DNA of 64,000 bases. It comes from Streptomyces tibetensis. GTDB lineage: Bacteria; Actinomycetota; Actinomycetes; Streptomycetales; Streptomycetaceae. The stretch is from contig NZ_SZVW01000006.1 in assembly GCF_007655005.1 (NCBI RefSeq), positions 1-64,000 of the forward strand. The letters run 5' to 3'. The notes under the pieces were generated by a model. That model saw only the letters and a program-made list of their open reading frames with translations, did not search any database and was not told where the DNA came from. A program made the position numbers and the translations under genes. Shown piece after piece: positions 18,069 through 26,643 of the stretch; the stretch's first letter is position 1; every line of letters starts with the position of its first letter.

Positions 18069-19076
18069 TTACGCGACGAGAGACGTCCTCGCCTTCTGGC
18101 GGCACCACGTCTCAGTGAGCGCGTGACAATTGGGGCAGAGATACCGCAGGTTCTCCCGGCGGTTGTCGCGCCAGTTGCCGTTGATGTGGTCGATCTGCAA
18201 CGTGATCGGCTGCCCCAGCCACTCGCCCTTGTTGCCGCATGTCTGGCATGCGTATGGCACTCCGATCTCGACCAGGGCGCGGTGGAGCTGAGATCTGTTG
18301 GTTCGCCCCGCAGTCGAGGGCAGGACGACCAGTACACGTTGAGAGACGGGCTCGGGAGCCGGGCGCTCCGGCCGCGCCCACGTTCTGCGCTTGAAATGGC
18401 CGGTGTCCAGTCCGAGCCGAGAGACCGCGCGCCTCACGCGTCGGTGATTGGTGTCGTCCACATCCAAGCCGAGGCCGCGCATCACGTCGGCGTAGCTCGT
18501 GCAGCGCTCTACGAGTTCACGGAGTCTGTTCTCGGGGATCGACACACGTCGGTGGGTGAAATGTGAGGTGTCGATCCCATGTCCTCGCAGCATGCGGACC
18601 AGAGTCGCCCGCGAACGGCTGTCGTCCGGTACGCCCAGGGAACGAGCCACGCTCCGCACGCTCGTCGCCGTCGCTGTTGCTGCCTGGAGCTCTTCGACCG
18701 TGAAGGGGAGGTCCAAGTCGGGCCTGTCGATACCGGGAAAGTGGCGGACGTCGATGCCGGCTGCGTGGATGCGGCGACGGATGTGCGACAGGGTGCCGCT
18801 GGCCGGGTCGGCGCCAAGTTTCAGTGCTACTTCGCGCAGTGACGACGACGAAGCGGCCGCTTCGGCGATGGCGGAGTCCGGGTACTTGCGCCACGGGCTG
18901 CGCTTGGCGAAGTGGCTCGTGTCGAGTCCGCGCTCCGCCACTCTTTCTTGCAGCACGCGCCTCTGGCCTCCGCTTGCTCTCAGGCCGAGCCGTCGCATCA
19001 GATCGGTCCAGTTGCGAGCCTCCACTACGGCCGACGCCAGTCGCTCATCGCCATAAGGGCTCGGTGTGTTCCGCAT
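18069..19076 (-). CDS. HNH endonuclease-domain protein with four helical repeats
   Basis: 335 residues. The C-terminus has a zinc-bound HNH domain: CQTCGNKG, then LQIDHINGNWRDNRRENLRYLCPNCH, with two CxxC pairs and the DH...N...H triad. The N-terminal ~230 residues contain four copies of a ~55-residue unit, each ending in G(L/I)D-x-(S/G/R)HF: GLDTSHF, GIDVRHF, GIDTSHF and GLDTGHF. Each unit looks helix-turn-helix-like and may bind DNA. AAAGGGGGG precedes the ATG. No partner toxin, antitoxin or integrase is nearby. Function unproven. Confidence 0.8.
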   Translation of the reverse strand: MRNTPSPYGDERLASAVVEARNWTDLMRRLGLRASGGQRRVLQERVAERGLDTSHFAKRSPWRKYPDSAIAEAAASSSSLREVALKLGADPASGTLSHIRRRIHAAGIDVRHFPGIDRPDLDLPFTVEELQAATATATSVRSVARSLGVPDDSRSRATLVRMLRGHGIDTSHFTHRRVSIPENRLRELVERCTSYADVMRGLGLDVDDTNHRRVRRAVSRLGLDTGHFKRRTWARPERPAPEPVSQRVLVVLPSTAGRTNRSQLHRALVEIGVPYACQTCGNKGEWLGQPITLQIDHINGNWRDNRRENLRYLCPNCHALTETWCRQKARTSLVA

Positions 19077-19173
19077 GTCGCTCGTCCCCCCTTTACGACC
19101 ACCCGTTCGTGGTCTCGCACGGAGTAACGAACCGTTTATCAGACAGTCACGCCCGGAATGCGTGCGGAATACG

Positions 19174-19215
19174 GAGCGGCTCGTACCGGGGTTTTGCCGC
19201 CGGTACGAGCCGCTC
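19174..19215 (-). terminator. terminator after bcp
   Basis: A perfect 16-bp stem (19174-19189 with 19200-19215) with a 10-base loop, 21 bases downstream of the bcp stop on the minus strand, separating it from the HNH gene. Confidence 0.8.
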
Positions 19216-19235
19216 GGGAAACGATCAGCGGGGTC

Positions 19236-19703
19236 TCAGACCCCCAGGTCCTTGATGATCTTGGCGACGTGGCCCGTCGCCTTGACGTTGTACAGGGCGC
19301 GTTCGACCTTGCCCTCCTCGTCCACGACGATCGTGGAGCGGATGACGCCGACGACCGTCTTGCCGTACAGCTTCTTCTCGCCGAATGCGCCGTAGGACTC
19401 CAGGACCTGCTTGTCCGGGTCGGCCAGCAGGGTGACCTTCAGCGACTCCTTCTCGCGGAACTTGGCCAGCTTCTCCGGCTTGTCGGGGGAGATGCCGATG
19501 ACGTCGTAGCCCGCGCCCGCCAGCAGCTCCAGGTTGTCCGTGAAGTCGCAGGCCTGCTTCGTGCAGCCGGGCGTGAGGGCGGCCGGGTAGAAGTACACGA
19601 TGACCTTGCGGCCCTTGTGGTCCGACAGGGACACCTCGGTGCCGTCGGCGTCGGGCAGGGTGAAGGCGGGGGCCACGTCCCCCGGCTGGAGTCGCTCGCT
19701 CAT
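19236..19703 (-). CDS. bcp: thioredoxin-dependent thiol peroxidase (BCP)
   Basis: 155 residues, peroxiredoxin fold. The peroxidatic Cys is in YPAALTPGCTKQACDF; the second Cys five residues later fits the BCP subgroup with a nearby resolving Cys. Reduces hydrogen and alkyl peroxides in the cytoplasm using thioredoxin. It diverges from the DUF3618 gene with 95 bases between. Confidence 0.94.
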   Translation of the reverse strand: MSERLQPGDVAPAFTLPDADGTEVSLSDHKGRKVIVYFYPAALTPGCTKQACDFTDNLELLAGAGYDVIGISPDKPEKLAKFREKESLKVTLLADPDKQVLESYGAFGEKKLYGKTVVGVIRSTIVVDEEGKVERALYNVKATGHVAKIIKDLGV

Positions 19704-19798
19704 CGGGCCAGGGTAACCGGGGGTGCTGACAGTGTGATGAGCCGTGGAGCTGACAGACTGTCCTGCACAGGCTTCACACCGACTTCGGAGGCGACACG

Positions 19799-20128
19799 GT
19801 GGCGGACACGGCGGACACCAGGACCCCGGCGCAGATCGAGGCGGACATCAGGCGCCGCCGCGCGACCCTGGCCGAGACCCTCGACGAGATCGGGGTGCGG
19901 GTGCACCCGAAGACGATCGTCGGGGATGCCAAGGCCAAGGTCGCTTCCAACATCGATCACACCCTCGGGCGGGCCTACGTGGGGGTGAACCGGGCCGTCA
20001 CCGATGTGCGTGCCCGGTTCGTGGACGAGGAGGGCGCGCCCCGGCTGGAGCGGGTGGTGCCGGTCGCGCTCGTCGTGGTGGGAGTGGTCGGGCTGCTCGC
20101 GGTCGGCACACGGCGGCGCAAGGGCTGA
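19799..20128 (+). CDS. DUF3618 family protein
   Basis: 109 residues, GTG start. The DUF3618 motif RTPAQIEADIRRRRATLAETLDEI is at residues 8-31, and one C-terminal membrane helix (VALVVVGVVGLLAV) is followed by a positively charged end. Such proteins are small tail-anchored membrane proteins of actinobacteria, often near other envelope genes. Function unknown. Confidence 0.85.
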   Translation: MADTADTRTPAQIEADIRRRRATLAETLDEIGVRVHPKTIVGDAKAKVASNIDHTLGRAYVGVNRAVTDVRARFVDEEGAPRLERVVPVALVVVGVVGLLAVGTRRRKG

Positions 20129-20172
20129 CCCGACTGCGTACGTGTGCGCGGAAGACAGGTAGGTTTCAGGGC

Positions 20173-20529
20173 GTGAGCGCCAAGAGAAACGAGCAGAGCA
20201 CCCATCCGGACAAGCTGCCCATCCGGATGCTGCACGACCGCGTACTCGTGCGGCAGGACACCAGCGAGGGCGAGCGGCGTTCCGGCGGCGGCATTCTGAT
20301 CCCCGCCACGGCGGCGGTCGGCCGGCGGCTGGCGTGGGCGGAGGTCGTCGCGGTGGGGCAGAACGTGCGGACCGTGGAGGCGGGCGACCGGGTGCTGTTC
20401 GACCCGGAGGATCGGGCCGAGGTCGAGGTGCGGGGGATCGCGTACGTGCTCATGCGCGAGCGTGATCTGCACGCGGTGGCCGCGGACCGGTTCGAGGGCG
20501 CCGAGGACTCGACGGGCCTGTACCTGTAG
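20173..20529 (+). CDS. GroES-like co-chaperonin, orphan
   Basis: 118 residues starting at GTG 20173 (VSAKRNEQ...). The core IRMLHDRVLVRQ and later GDRVLFDPEDRAEVEV follow the Cpn10 fold, and the mobile loop region ERRSGGGILIPA is present. It has an extra ~15-residue N-terminus and a ~20-residue C-terminal extension ending ADRFEGAEDSTGLYL. No groEL lies nearby, unlike a standard groES-groEL operon, so it may serve a different chaperonin or have another role. Confidence 0.85.
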   Translation: MSAKRNEQSTHPDKLPIRMLHDRVLVRQDTSEGERRSGGGILIPATAAVGRRLAWAEVVAVGQNVRTVEAGDRVLFDPEDRAEVEVRGIAYVLMRERDLHAVAADRFEGAEDSTGLYL

Positions 20530-20580
20530 GGCCCAGGTGTCCCTGTAGGGCCCAGGTGTACCTGTAGGTAGGGCCCAGGT
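20527..20580. repeat. three short direct repeats after the GroES-like gene
   Basis: Three copies of TAGGGCCCAGGTG within ~54 bases. The first TAG is the stop codon of the GroES-like gene. The copies are 18 and 22 bases apart and lie just before the terminator. Confidence 0.75.
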
Positions 20581-20585
20581 GGTGC

Positions 20586-20621
20586 GAAGGGGGCCGGTGA
20601 CAACCGTCACCGGCCCCCTTC
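20586..20621 (+). terminator. terminator after the GroES-like gene
   Basis: A perfect 16-bp stem (20586-20601 with 20606-20621), 4-base loop AACC. Confidence 0.85.
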
Positions 20622-20648
20622 GCCATGAGCTTTGCTACGTTGGAGGAA

Positions 20649-20693
20649 CCCCCGACGAGACGCGCCGTACCGGGATCAAGGCAAAGACGACGC
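20649..20693 (+). ncRNA. guanidine-III (ykkC-III) riboswitch
   Basis: The segment CCCCGACGAGACGCGCC and the following GTACCGGGATCAAGGC, AAAGACGACGC blocks align with the conserved guanidine-III aptamer: CCCG pairs with CGGG, and the downstream GACGACGC closes the pseudoknot. It lies 38 bases upstream of sugE, in the correct strand. Guanidine binding is expected to expose the sugE ribosome site. The match is by recalled consensus, not a covariance search. Confidence 0.85.
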
Positions 20694-20730
20694 ACCGACA
20701 TCGTCAGCCCGTTTCCCGGAGGTGCCCGTC

Positions 20731-21051
20731 ATGGCCTGGGTTCTGCTCGTCGTCGCCGGTCTGCTCGAGGTGGGGTGGTCCGTCGGCATGAAGTACACCG
20801 ACGGGTTCACGCGTCCGCTGCCCAGTGTGCTCACGGGCGCCGGCATCGTCGCGAGCATGCTGCTGCTGTCCCAGGCGGCCAGGACCCTGCCCATCGGCAC
20901 CGCCTACGGCGTGTGGGTGGGGATCGGTGCGGCCGGGGCGGCGGTGTTCGGGATGGCGGTGCTGGGTGAGCCGGCGACCGCCGCCCGGATCTTCTTCGTG
21001 TGCCTGCTGCTGGTCGCCGTGGTGGGGCTGAAGGCGACCAGCGGTCACTGA
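20731..21051 (+). CDS. sugE: SMR-family guanidinium exporter SugE/Gdx
   Basis: 106 residues, four membrane helices. The essential Glu of small multidrug resistance proteins is in LLEVGWSVGMKYTDGF, which is the Gdx (guanidinium) rather than EmrE pattern. GIGAAGAAVFGMAVLGEP is the helix 3 dimer motif. GGAGG precedes the ATG. The guanidine riboswitch upstream supports guanidinium as the substrate. Confidence 0.95.
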   Translation: MAWVLLVVAGLLEVGWSVGMKYTDGFTRPLPSVLTGAGIVASMLLLSQAARTLPIGTAYGVWVGIGAAGAAVFGMAVLGEPATAARIFFVCLLLVAVVGLKATSGH

Positions 21052-21063
21052 GCCGTCGGACCG

Positions 21064-23487
21064 CTACTCGCGGCGTGCGCCCTGGGGGACCACGCCCCAG
21101 CCGGGCCCGGTCGGGCCGCCCGTCGCGCCGCCGTCGGTCGCGTCGCCGCCACCGCCCTCCGTCGTGCCGCCGTCGGTCGTGCCGCCGTCGGTCGTGCCGC
21201 CGTCGGTCGTCCCTCCGTCGGTCGTGCCGCCGTCCGCCGTGCCGCCGCCGGTGGGGGACTCGCCGCCGGTGCCGCCGTCGGTGGTGCCGCCGTCGGTCTG
21301 GCCCTCGGTCTGCCCCTCGGGGGCGCTGGGGCTCTCCTCGGGCTCCTGGGTGCCGGTTTCCTCGCCGCCGGTGGTCGTGCCGCCGTCGGTGGTGGCGCCG
21401 GCGCTCGGGTCGGCCGGGGCCTCGCTGCTGGGGGCCTGCGAGACGTCGGCGCCGGGCTGGAGCCTGAGGTCGAACTCCTTGGCGGGCTTGCCCTTGAGGG
21501 CGTCCTGGGTGTACTGCGTCCAGATCTCGGCGGGGGCGCCGCCGCCGTTGATGCGGGGCAGGCCCATGGCGCGGTACAGCGACTTGTGGGCGGCGGTGAC
21601 CGGGTCCTGGCCCATGACGGAGACGACGGTGGCGAGGTCGGGGGTGTAGCCCGCGAACCAGGCCGCCGTGTCCTCCTCGGCGGTGCCGGTCTTGCCGGCG
21701 ACGGGGCGGCCCGCGGCCTGCGCGGCGGAGGCGGTGCCGTTCTGGACGACGCTCTGCAGCATGGAGGTGGTGGTGTCGGCGGCCTCGCGGCTGACGGCCT
21801 GCCGGGTGCGCCGCTCGGGCAGGTCGATCGGCCTGCCCTCCTTGGTGACCTTGTCGACGATCGTGTACGTGCCGTGCCGGCCGTGGTTGGCGAGGGTGGC
21901 GTAGGCCTCGGCCATGTCGAGCACGCTGGCGGTGGCGGTGCCGAGCGCGATGGCGGGGCCGTCGGCGAGGTCGGGGGTGGTCTCGGGCACGCCGAGGTCG
22001 ATCGCGGTCTGCTTGACCTTGGCGGGGCCGACGTCGGCGGCCATCTGCGCGTACACCGAGTTCACGGAGCTGTCGGTGGCCTCGGTGACGGTGATGTCGC
22101 CGTAGGAGTGCTGGTCCTCGTTCTCGGGGGCGTAGGGGTCGCCGGTCCAGCCGCGGACGGGGCGCTTGTTGGTGCCGTCGTAGATGGTGTTCGGGGTGAT
22201 GACGCGGCCGTCCTGGGTTTCGGAGTGGTTCTCGACGGCCGAGGTGAACACGAAGGGCTTGAAGGTGGAGCCGACCTGGAAGTCCCTGCGGGTGGCGTTG
22301 GGGGTGTACTGCTTGACGTAGTCGATGCCGTTGTACATCGCCACGACCTTGCCGGTCTTGGGGTCGACGGAGGCGCCGCCGGCGCGGACGTAGGTGTCGA
22401 CCTTGTTCTTCTTGTCGAGCTTGGACATCAGCTTGTCGTTGACGGCCTTCACGAACGCGTCCTGCTTGCCCTTCTGCAGGGTCGTCGTGATCCGGTAGCC
22501 GCCGGCGTCCAGCTTGCTCTCTTCGATGATCTTGTTCTGGACCAGGTAGTCCTTGACGATCCGGACGATGTAGCCGCGCTGGCCGGACATGCCGGTGGAG
22601 AGGGTGGACTCCTTCGGCACGGGGAACTTCATGCCGGTCCGTTCCGACGCGCTGAGCCAGCCCTTCTTGACCATGCCGTCCAGGACGTAGTTCCAGCGGG
22701 ACTCGGCGGCCCCCCGGTTCTCGGGGTGGGCGACGACGTCGTACTGGCTGGGCGCGTTGACGAGCGCGGCGAGGTAGGCGGCGCGGGCCGGGTCGAGGTC
22801 CTTGGCGTCCTTGCCGTAGTAGGCCTGGGCGGCGGCCTGGACGCCGTAGGCGTTGCGGCCGAAGTAGCTGGTGTTGAGGTACCCCTCGAGGATGTGGTCC
22901 TTGCTCACCTCGCGGTCCAGCTTGATCGCGATGAAGAACTCCTTGGCCTTGCGCGTGACGGTCTGGTCCTGGCGCAGGTAGTAGTTCTTCACGTACTGCT
23001 GGGTGATCGTGGAGCCGGACTGCTTGCCCTTGCCGAGGGCGGTGTTCCAGGCGGCGCGGACCATGGCCTTGGGGTCGACGGCGGACTCGGTGTAGAAGTC
23101 GCGGTCCTCGGCGGCCAGGATGGCGTGCTGGGCGTCCTTGGAGATCTGGGGGAGGGTGACGTTCTCCCGGTTGACCTCGCCGTCGCGGGCGATCACGGAG
23201 CCGTCCGCGTAGAGGTAGACGTTGGCCTGCTTGGTGGCGAGCGCGTTGGCCGGTGGGATCTGCACCAGCGAGTAGCCCAGGAAGAATCCGCCGATCAGCA
23301 GCAGCACGACGATGATGAAGCCGCCGAGCGTCATGCGCCAGGTCGGGATGAGCCGGCGCCAGCCGGTCCGCTTCGGCTTCCCGGCCGCCGTGGCCTCGGG
23401 CGTGCCCGGGGCGCCGTCGGCGTGCGCCTGCGGCTCTCTCGGTGCCCAGCCCGGATTCGGCTGCTGCGGCTGAGGCTCGTCACTCAT
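21064..23487 (-). CDS. class A penicillin-binding protein (transglycosylase/transpeptidase)
   Basis: About 807 residues. Order: cytoplasmic Pro/Gln-rich tail, a membrane anchor (MTLGGFIIVVLLLIGGFFLGYSL), a GT51 transglycosylase domain with AAEDRDFYTESAVDPKAMVRA and GKGKQSGSTITQQYVKNYYL, then a transpeptidase domain with the active-site serine in GSTFKPFVFTSA, the SVN triad (SSVNSVYAQM) and KTGTAEE. The C-terminal ~130 residues are a Thr/Gly/Asp/Ser-rich tail with TDGGT repeats. It builds peptidoglycan outside the membrane. ATG 23487 or GTG 23496 may be the start. Confidence 0.95.
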   Translation of the reverse strand: MSDEPQPQQPNPGWAPREPQAHADGAPGTPEATAAGKPKRTGWRRLIPTWRMTLGGFIIVVLLLIGGFFLGYSLVQIPPANALATKQANVYLYADGSVIARDGEVNRENVTLPQISKDAQHAILAAEDRDFYTESAVDPKAMVRAAWNTALGKGKQSGSTITQQYVKNYYLRQDQTVTRKAKEFFIAIKLDREVSKDHILEGYLNTSYFGRNAYGVQAAAQAYYGKDAKDLDPARAAYLAALVNAPSQYDVVAHPENRGAAESRWNYVLDGMVKKGWLSASERTGMKFPVPKESTLSTGMSGQRGYIVRIVKDYLVQNKIIEESKLDAGGYRITTTLQKGKQDAFVKAVNDKLMSKLDKKNKVDTYVRAGGASVDPKTGKVVAMYNGIDYVKQYTPNATRRDFQVGSTFKPFVFTSAVENHSETQDGRVITPNTIYDGTNKRPVRGWTGDPYAPENEDQHSYGDITVTEATDSSVNSVYAQMAADVGPAKVKQTAIDLGVPETTPDLADGPAIALGTATASVLDMAEAYATLANHGRHGTYTIVDKVTKEGRPIDLPERRTRQAVSREAADTTTSMLQSVVQNGTASAAQAAGRPVAGKTGTAEEDTAAWFAGYTPDLATVVSVMGQDPVTAAHKSLYRAMGLPRINGGGAPAEIWTQYTQDALKGKPAKEFDLRLQPGADVSQAPSSEAPADPSAGATTDGGTTTGGEETGTQEPEESPSAPEGQTEGQTDGGTTDGGTGGESPTGGGTADGGTTDGGTTDGGTTDGGTTDGGTTEGGGGDATDGGATGGPTGPGWGVVPQGARRE
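21161..21250. repeat. 15-bp minisatellite in the PBP tail
   Basis: Six tandem 15-base units (GTCGTGCCGCCGTCG on the plus strand), three identical then three diverged, encode repeated Thr-Asp-Gly-Gly-Thr on the minus strand. Likely variable in copy number between strains. Confidence 0.9.
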
Positions 23488-23965
23488 GTCGTGCACGGAC
23501 TCCTGTTTCGCGTCGTACGTCGTTCCGTACGTCTCTGCTCGCTCTTGTGCCCCTGTGATGAAGACTGTCCCATCCGTTGATCAGTTCCCTGATCGAGGGC
23601 CGGGCTGTGAGCCGTGTGGTGAGGCGGGCCGTGTGCGGACGGGTGCGCGGGCGGGCACAGGGTGAAACGCGCTGCTCCGCGCTCCTGCCCGAATCGTGAT
23701 CTCGCCTGCGCGACGTTCGCCCGAAGGGGGACCCGACCGTGGATCGCGACGGCTCCCGCGCTCCGCCCGGCCGGCACCGCCGTCACGCTGCTCGCCCTGG
23801 CCACGGGCGCCTCGGCCCGCGCGGACGCAACGGATCGTACCGTCTGGGCCGGTGCGCACTCGCCCCGCGGCGCTCCCGTCGCTCCCCGAAAATGCGTGGC
23901 ACGCCCGTTCGCGGGAGGACTAGGCTCCTGCGCTTCGGTGCCGGGCGGCGAGGAGGGCTGTGGAT
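23488..23965. other. 478-base divergent intergenic region with one dyad
   Basis: No gene is supported. Open frames here have no family features and no ribosome sites. A perfect dyad GATCAG 23579-23584 / CTGATC 23589-23594 (4-base spacer) lies ~92 bases upstream of the PBP start and may be an operator. Confidence 0.5.
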
Positions 23966-24766
23966 GTGGGCTCGGGACGGTTGTACGCGGCCGTCGCGGC
24001 GGGGGGTTTCAGGCGGTACGCGACGTATCGGGCGGCGACGGTGGCCGGGGTGTTCACCAACACGGTCTTCGGCGTCATCCTCGTCTACACGTATCTGGCG
24101 CTGTGGGACGAGAAGCCGCACCTCGGGGGGTACGACCAGGCGCAGGCCGTGACCTATGTCTGGCTGGGGCAGTGCCTCTACGCGACGCTGGCGATCCAGG
24201 GCGGGGGTGCCGAGAAGGACCTGATGGATCGCATTCGCACCGGTGAGATCGCCGTCGACCTGTACCGGCCGGCCGATCTTCAACTGTGGTGGCTGGCGGG
24301 GGACATGGGGCGGGCGATGTTCCAGATGCTGGGGCGGGGCGTGGTCCCGTTCCTGTTCGGTGCGCTCTTCTTCCCGATGGCGCTGCCGACGACGCTCACC
24401 CCCTGGGCGGCCTTCGTGGTCACGCTGCTGCTGGCGACGGTCGTGAGCTTCGCGATCCGCTATCTGGCGGCGCTGAGCGTGTTCTGGCTGCTGGACGGCA
24501 TGGGTGTCAACCAGGTGCTGGTGATCACGGGGATCTTCTTCTCGGGCATGGTGCTGCCGCTGAACGCCTTCCCGGGTGTGTTCGGCGAGGTGGTGCGGGT
24601 GCTGCCGTGGGCGGCGCAGATCCAGATGCCGGCGGACGTGCTGATGGGGGAGACGGACCCGCTGCGGGCGTTCGCCTTCCAGGCGGCGTGGGCCGTGGCG
24701 CTGCTGGCGGCGGGGCGGCTGCTGCAGTCGGCCGCGACGCGGCGGGTGGTGGTGCAGGGTGGCTGA
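23966..24766 (+). CDS. ABC-2 family exporter permease, subunit 1
   Basis: About 266 residues. GTG 23966 has AGGAGGG 9 bases upstream; GTG 23960 is too close to that site. Six hydrophobic helices, with the N-terminal FRRYATYRAATVAGVFTNTVFG and TYVWLGQCLYA stretches of the DUF990/ABC-2 permease family. It overlaps the next permease gene by 8 bases. With the ATPase gene downstream it forms a complete exporter; the substrate is unknown. Confidence 0.88.
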   Translation: MGSGRLYAAVAAGGFRRYATYRAATVAGVFTNTVFGVILVYTYLALWDEKPHLGGYDQAQAVTYVWLGQCLYATLAIQGGGAEKDLMDRIRTGEIAVDLYRPADLQLWWLAGDMGRAMFQMLGRGVVPFLFGALFFPMALPTTLTPWAAFVVTLLLATVVSFAIRYLAALSVFWLLDGMGVNQVLVITGIFFSGMVLPLNAFPGVFGEVVRVLPWAAQIQMPADVLMGETDPLRAFAFQAAWAVALLAAGRLLQSAATRRVVVQGG

Positions 24767-25580
24767 GCGCGGTGTCCTGCTGGAGGGTGTGCGGGCCTAC
24801 CGGCTGATCGCCGGGATGTGGGTGCGCTCCAGCATGGCCTACCGGACCTCCTTCGTCGTCACGGTGTTCGGCAACCTGACGGTGACCGCCCTGGACTTCG
24901 TCGGGATCCTGCTGATGTTCTCGCAGGTCGACTCGCTGGGCGGCTGGTCGCTGCCCGAGGTGGCCCTCCTCTACGGGCTGTCGGCGACGTCGTTCGGGAT
25001 CGCCGATCTGGTGCTCGGTTCGATGGACGTCCTGGGTGCCCGGATGCGCGACGGCTCGTTCGACACGCTGTTGGTGCGTCCGGTGCCGGTGCTGGCCCAG
25101 GTCGGCGCCGACCGGTTCGCGCTGCGGCGGCTGGGCCGGATCACCCAGGGCACGGTGGTGCTGGGCTGGGCGCTGGTGTCGGTGGACGTCGACTGGAGCG
25201 TGTTGAAGGTGCTTCTGGTGCCGGTGATGGTGGTCAGCGGCGCGGCGATCTTCTCGGCGGTGTTCGTGGCGGGCGCGGCCTTCCAGATCTACGCGCAGGA
25301 CGCCGCCGAGGTGCAGAACGCCTTCACCTACGGCGGGACGACGCTGTTGCAGTACCCGCCGTCGGTGTTCGGCAAGGACCTGGTGCGGGGCGTGACCTTC
25401 ATGCTGCCGCTGGCCTTCGTCAACTGGGTGCCCGCCGTCTATGTGCTGGGGCGGCCGTACCCGGTCGGGCTGCCCGGGTGGGCGGCGTTCGCCTCGCCGC
25501 CGGTGGCGGTGGCGTGCTGTGTGCTGGCCGGGCTGGCGTGGCGGACGGGGCTTCGTTCGTACCGGAGTACAGGGAGTTGA
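24759..25580 (+). CDS. ABC-2 family exporter permease, subunit 2
   Basis: 273 residues, GTG start inside the end of subunit 1, so translation is coupled. Six helices; MAYRTSFVVTVFGNLTV and GLSATSFGIADLVLGS are typical of the partner subunit of DUF990-type heteromeric exporters. The MRDGSFDTLLVRPVP segment parallels MDRIRTGEIAVDLYRPAD of subunit 1, evidence of a shared ancestor. Confidence 0.88.
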   Translation: MAERGVLLEGVRAYRLIAGMWVRSSMAYRTSFVVTVFGNLTVTALDFVGILLMFSQVDSLGGWSLPEVALLYGLSATSFGIADLVLGSMDVLGARMRDGSFDTLLVRPVPVLAQVGADRFALRRLGRITQGTVVLGWALVSVDVDWSVLKVLLVPVMVVSGAAIFSAVFVAGAAFQIYAQDAAEVQNAFTYGGTTLLQYPPSVFGKDLVRGVTFMLPLAFVNWVPAVYVLGRPYPVGLPGWAAFASPPVAVACCVLAGLAWRTGLRSYRSTGS

Positions 25581-25581
25581 G

Positions 25582-26610
25582 TTGACCGGGTCGGAAAGCG
25601 GGTTCGTCGAACCGGAGAGCGGGTTGATGGAACCGGAGAGCGGGTTCATCGAACTCGACGGTGTCGAGAAGGTCTTCGAGGTGCGCAAGAAGACCGGCTT
25701 CATGAAGCGGGAGCGGCGGCAGGTGCGGGCCGTCGACTCGATCTCCTTCCGTGTGGAACGCGGCGAGATGGTCGGTTACATCGGCCCGAACGGTGCCGGC
25801 AAGTCCACCACGATCAAGATGCTGACCGGTATCCTCACGCCCAGCGCGGGCCGGCTGCGGGTGGCCGGCATCGACCCCTCCCGGGAGCGGAGGCGCCTCG
25901 CGCACCGTATCGGCGTGGTGTTCGGGCAGCGTACGACGCTGTGGTGGGACCTGCCGCTGCTGGACTCCTACCGGCTGATGCACCGCATGTACCGGATCCC
26001 GGACGCCCGTTACCGGGCGAACCTCGACCGTCTGGTCGAACTCCTCGACCTGGGCGACCTGCTGGATGTGCCGGTGCGTCAACTCTCCCTCGGGCAGCGG
26101 ATGCGCGGCGACATCGCGGCGGCGCTGCTGCACGACCCGGAGGTGCTGTACCTGGACGAGCCGACCATCGGTCTTGACGTCGTCTCCAAGTCGAAGGTGC
26201 GGGAGTTCCTGCGGGAGGTGAACGCCGAGCGCGGTACGACGGTGCTGCTGACCACGCACGACCTGCAGGACATCGAGCAGTTGTGCAAGCGGGTGATGGT
26301 CATCGACCACGGGCGCCTGATGTACGACGGTCCGCTTGCCGGGTTGCACGAGGCGGGGGAGAGCGAGCGGGTCCTGGTGGTGGACCTGGAGCGGGAACTT
26401 CCGCCGATCGAGGCGCCTGCGCCGGCTCGGGTCGTGCGCGTGGACGGTCCGCGGCAGTGGCTGGCGTTCCCGGCGGGGGAGTCGGCGGCGCCGCTCGTGG
26501 CGCGGATCGCTGCCGAGTACCCGCTGGTGGACCTGTCGGTGCGGGAGCCGGACATCGAGGCGGTGATCGCGAAGATGTACGCGGAGCAGACCGAGCGGGC
26601 GATCTCATAG
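25582..26610 (+). CDS. ABC exporter ATP-binding protein
   Basis: 342 residues from TTG 25582, preceded by AGGGAG and one base after the permease stop; ATG 25627 is an alternative. Walker A is GPNGAGKSTT, Q-loop FGQRTTLWWDLP, signature LSLGQRMRGD, Walker B EVLYLDEP, H-loop TTHD. A C-terminal extension after residue 270 is of the kind often found in these exporters. The first ~22 residues are three copies of an ESGF-type heptad encoded by a DNA repeat. Confidence 0.92.
   Translation: MTGSESGFVEPESGLMEPESGFIELDGVEKVFEVRKKTGFMKRERRQVRAVDSISFRVERGEMVGYIGPNGAGKSTTIKMLTGILTPSAGRLRVAGIDPSRERRRLAHRIGVVFGQRTTLWWDLPLLDSYRLMHRMYRIPDARYRANLDRLVELLDLGDLLDVPVRQLSLGQRMRGDIAAALLHDPEVLYLDEPTIGLDVVSKSKVREFLREVNAERGTTVLLTTHDLQDIEQLCKRVMVIDHGRLMYDGPLAGLHEAGESERVLVVDLERELPPIEAPAPARVVRVDGPRQWLAFPAGESAAPLVARIAAEYPLVDLSVREPDIEAVIAKMYAEQTERAIS
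25591..25653. repeat. three tandem 21-bp units at the start of the ABC ATPase gene
   Basis: Units at 25591-25611, 25612-25632 and 25633-25653, each close to CCGGAGAGCGGGTTCRTCGAA, encode the heptads SESGFVE, PESGLME and PESGFIE. In-frame expansion adds residues without harming the ATPase. Confidence 0.85.
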
Positions 26611-26643
26611 CCCCCGGCGGGGTGGACTCGTAGTCTGCTGTGT

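Noticed and set aside
23581..23859. Small frames between the PBP and ABC genes
   Set aside because: Arg/Pro/Gly-rich translations typical of GC-rich non-coding DNA, no ribosome site, no conserved features.
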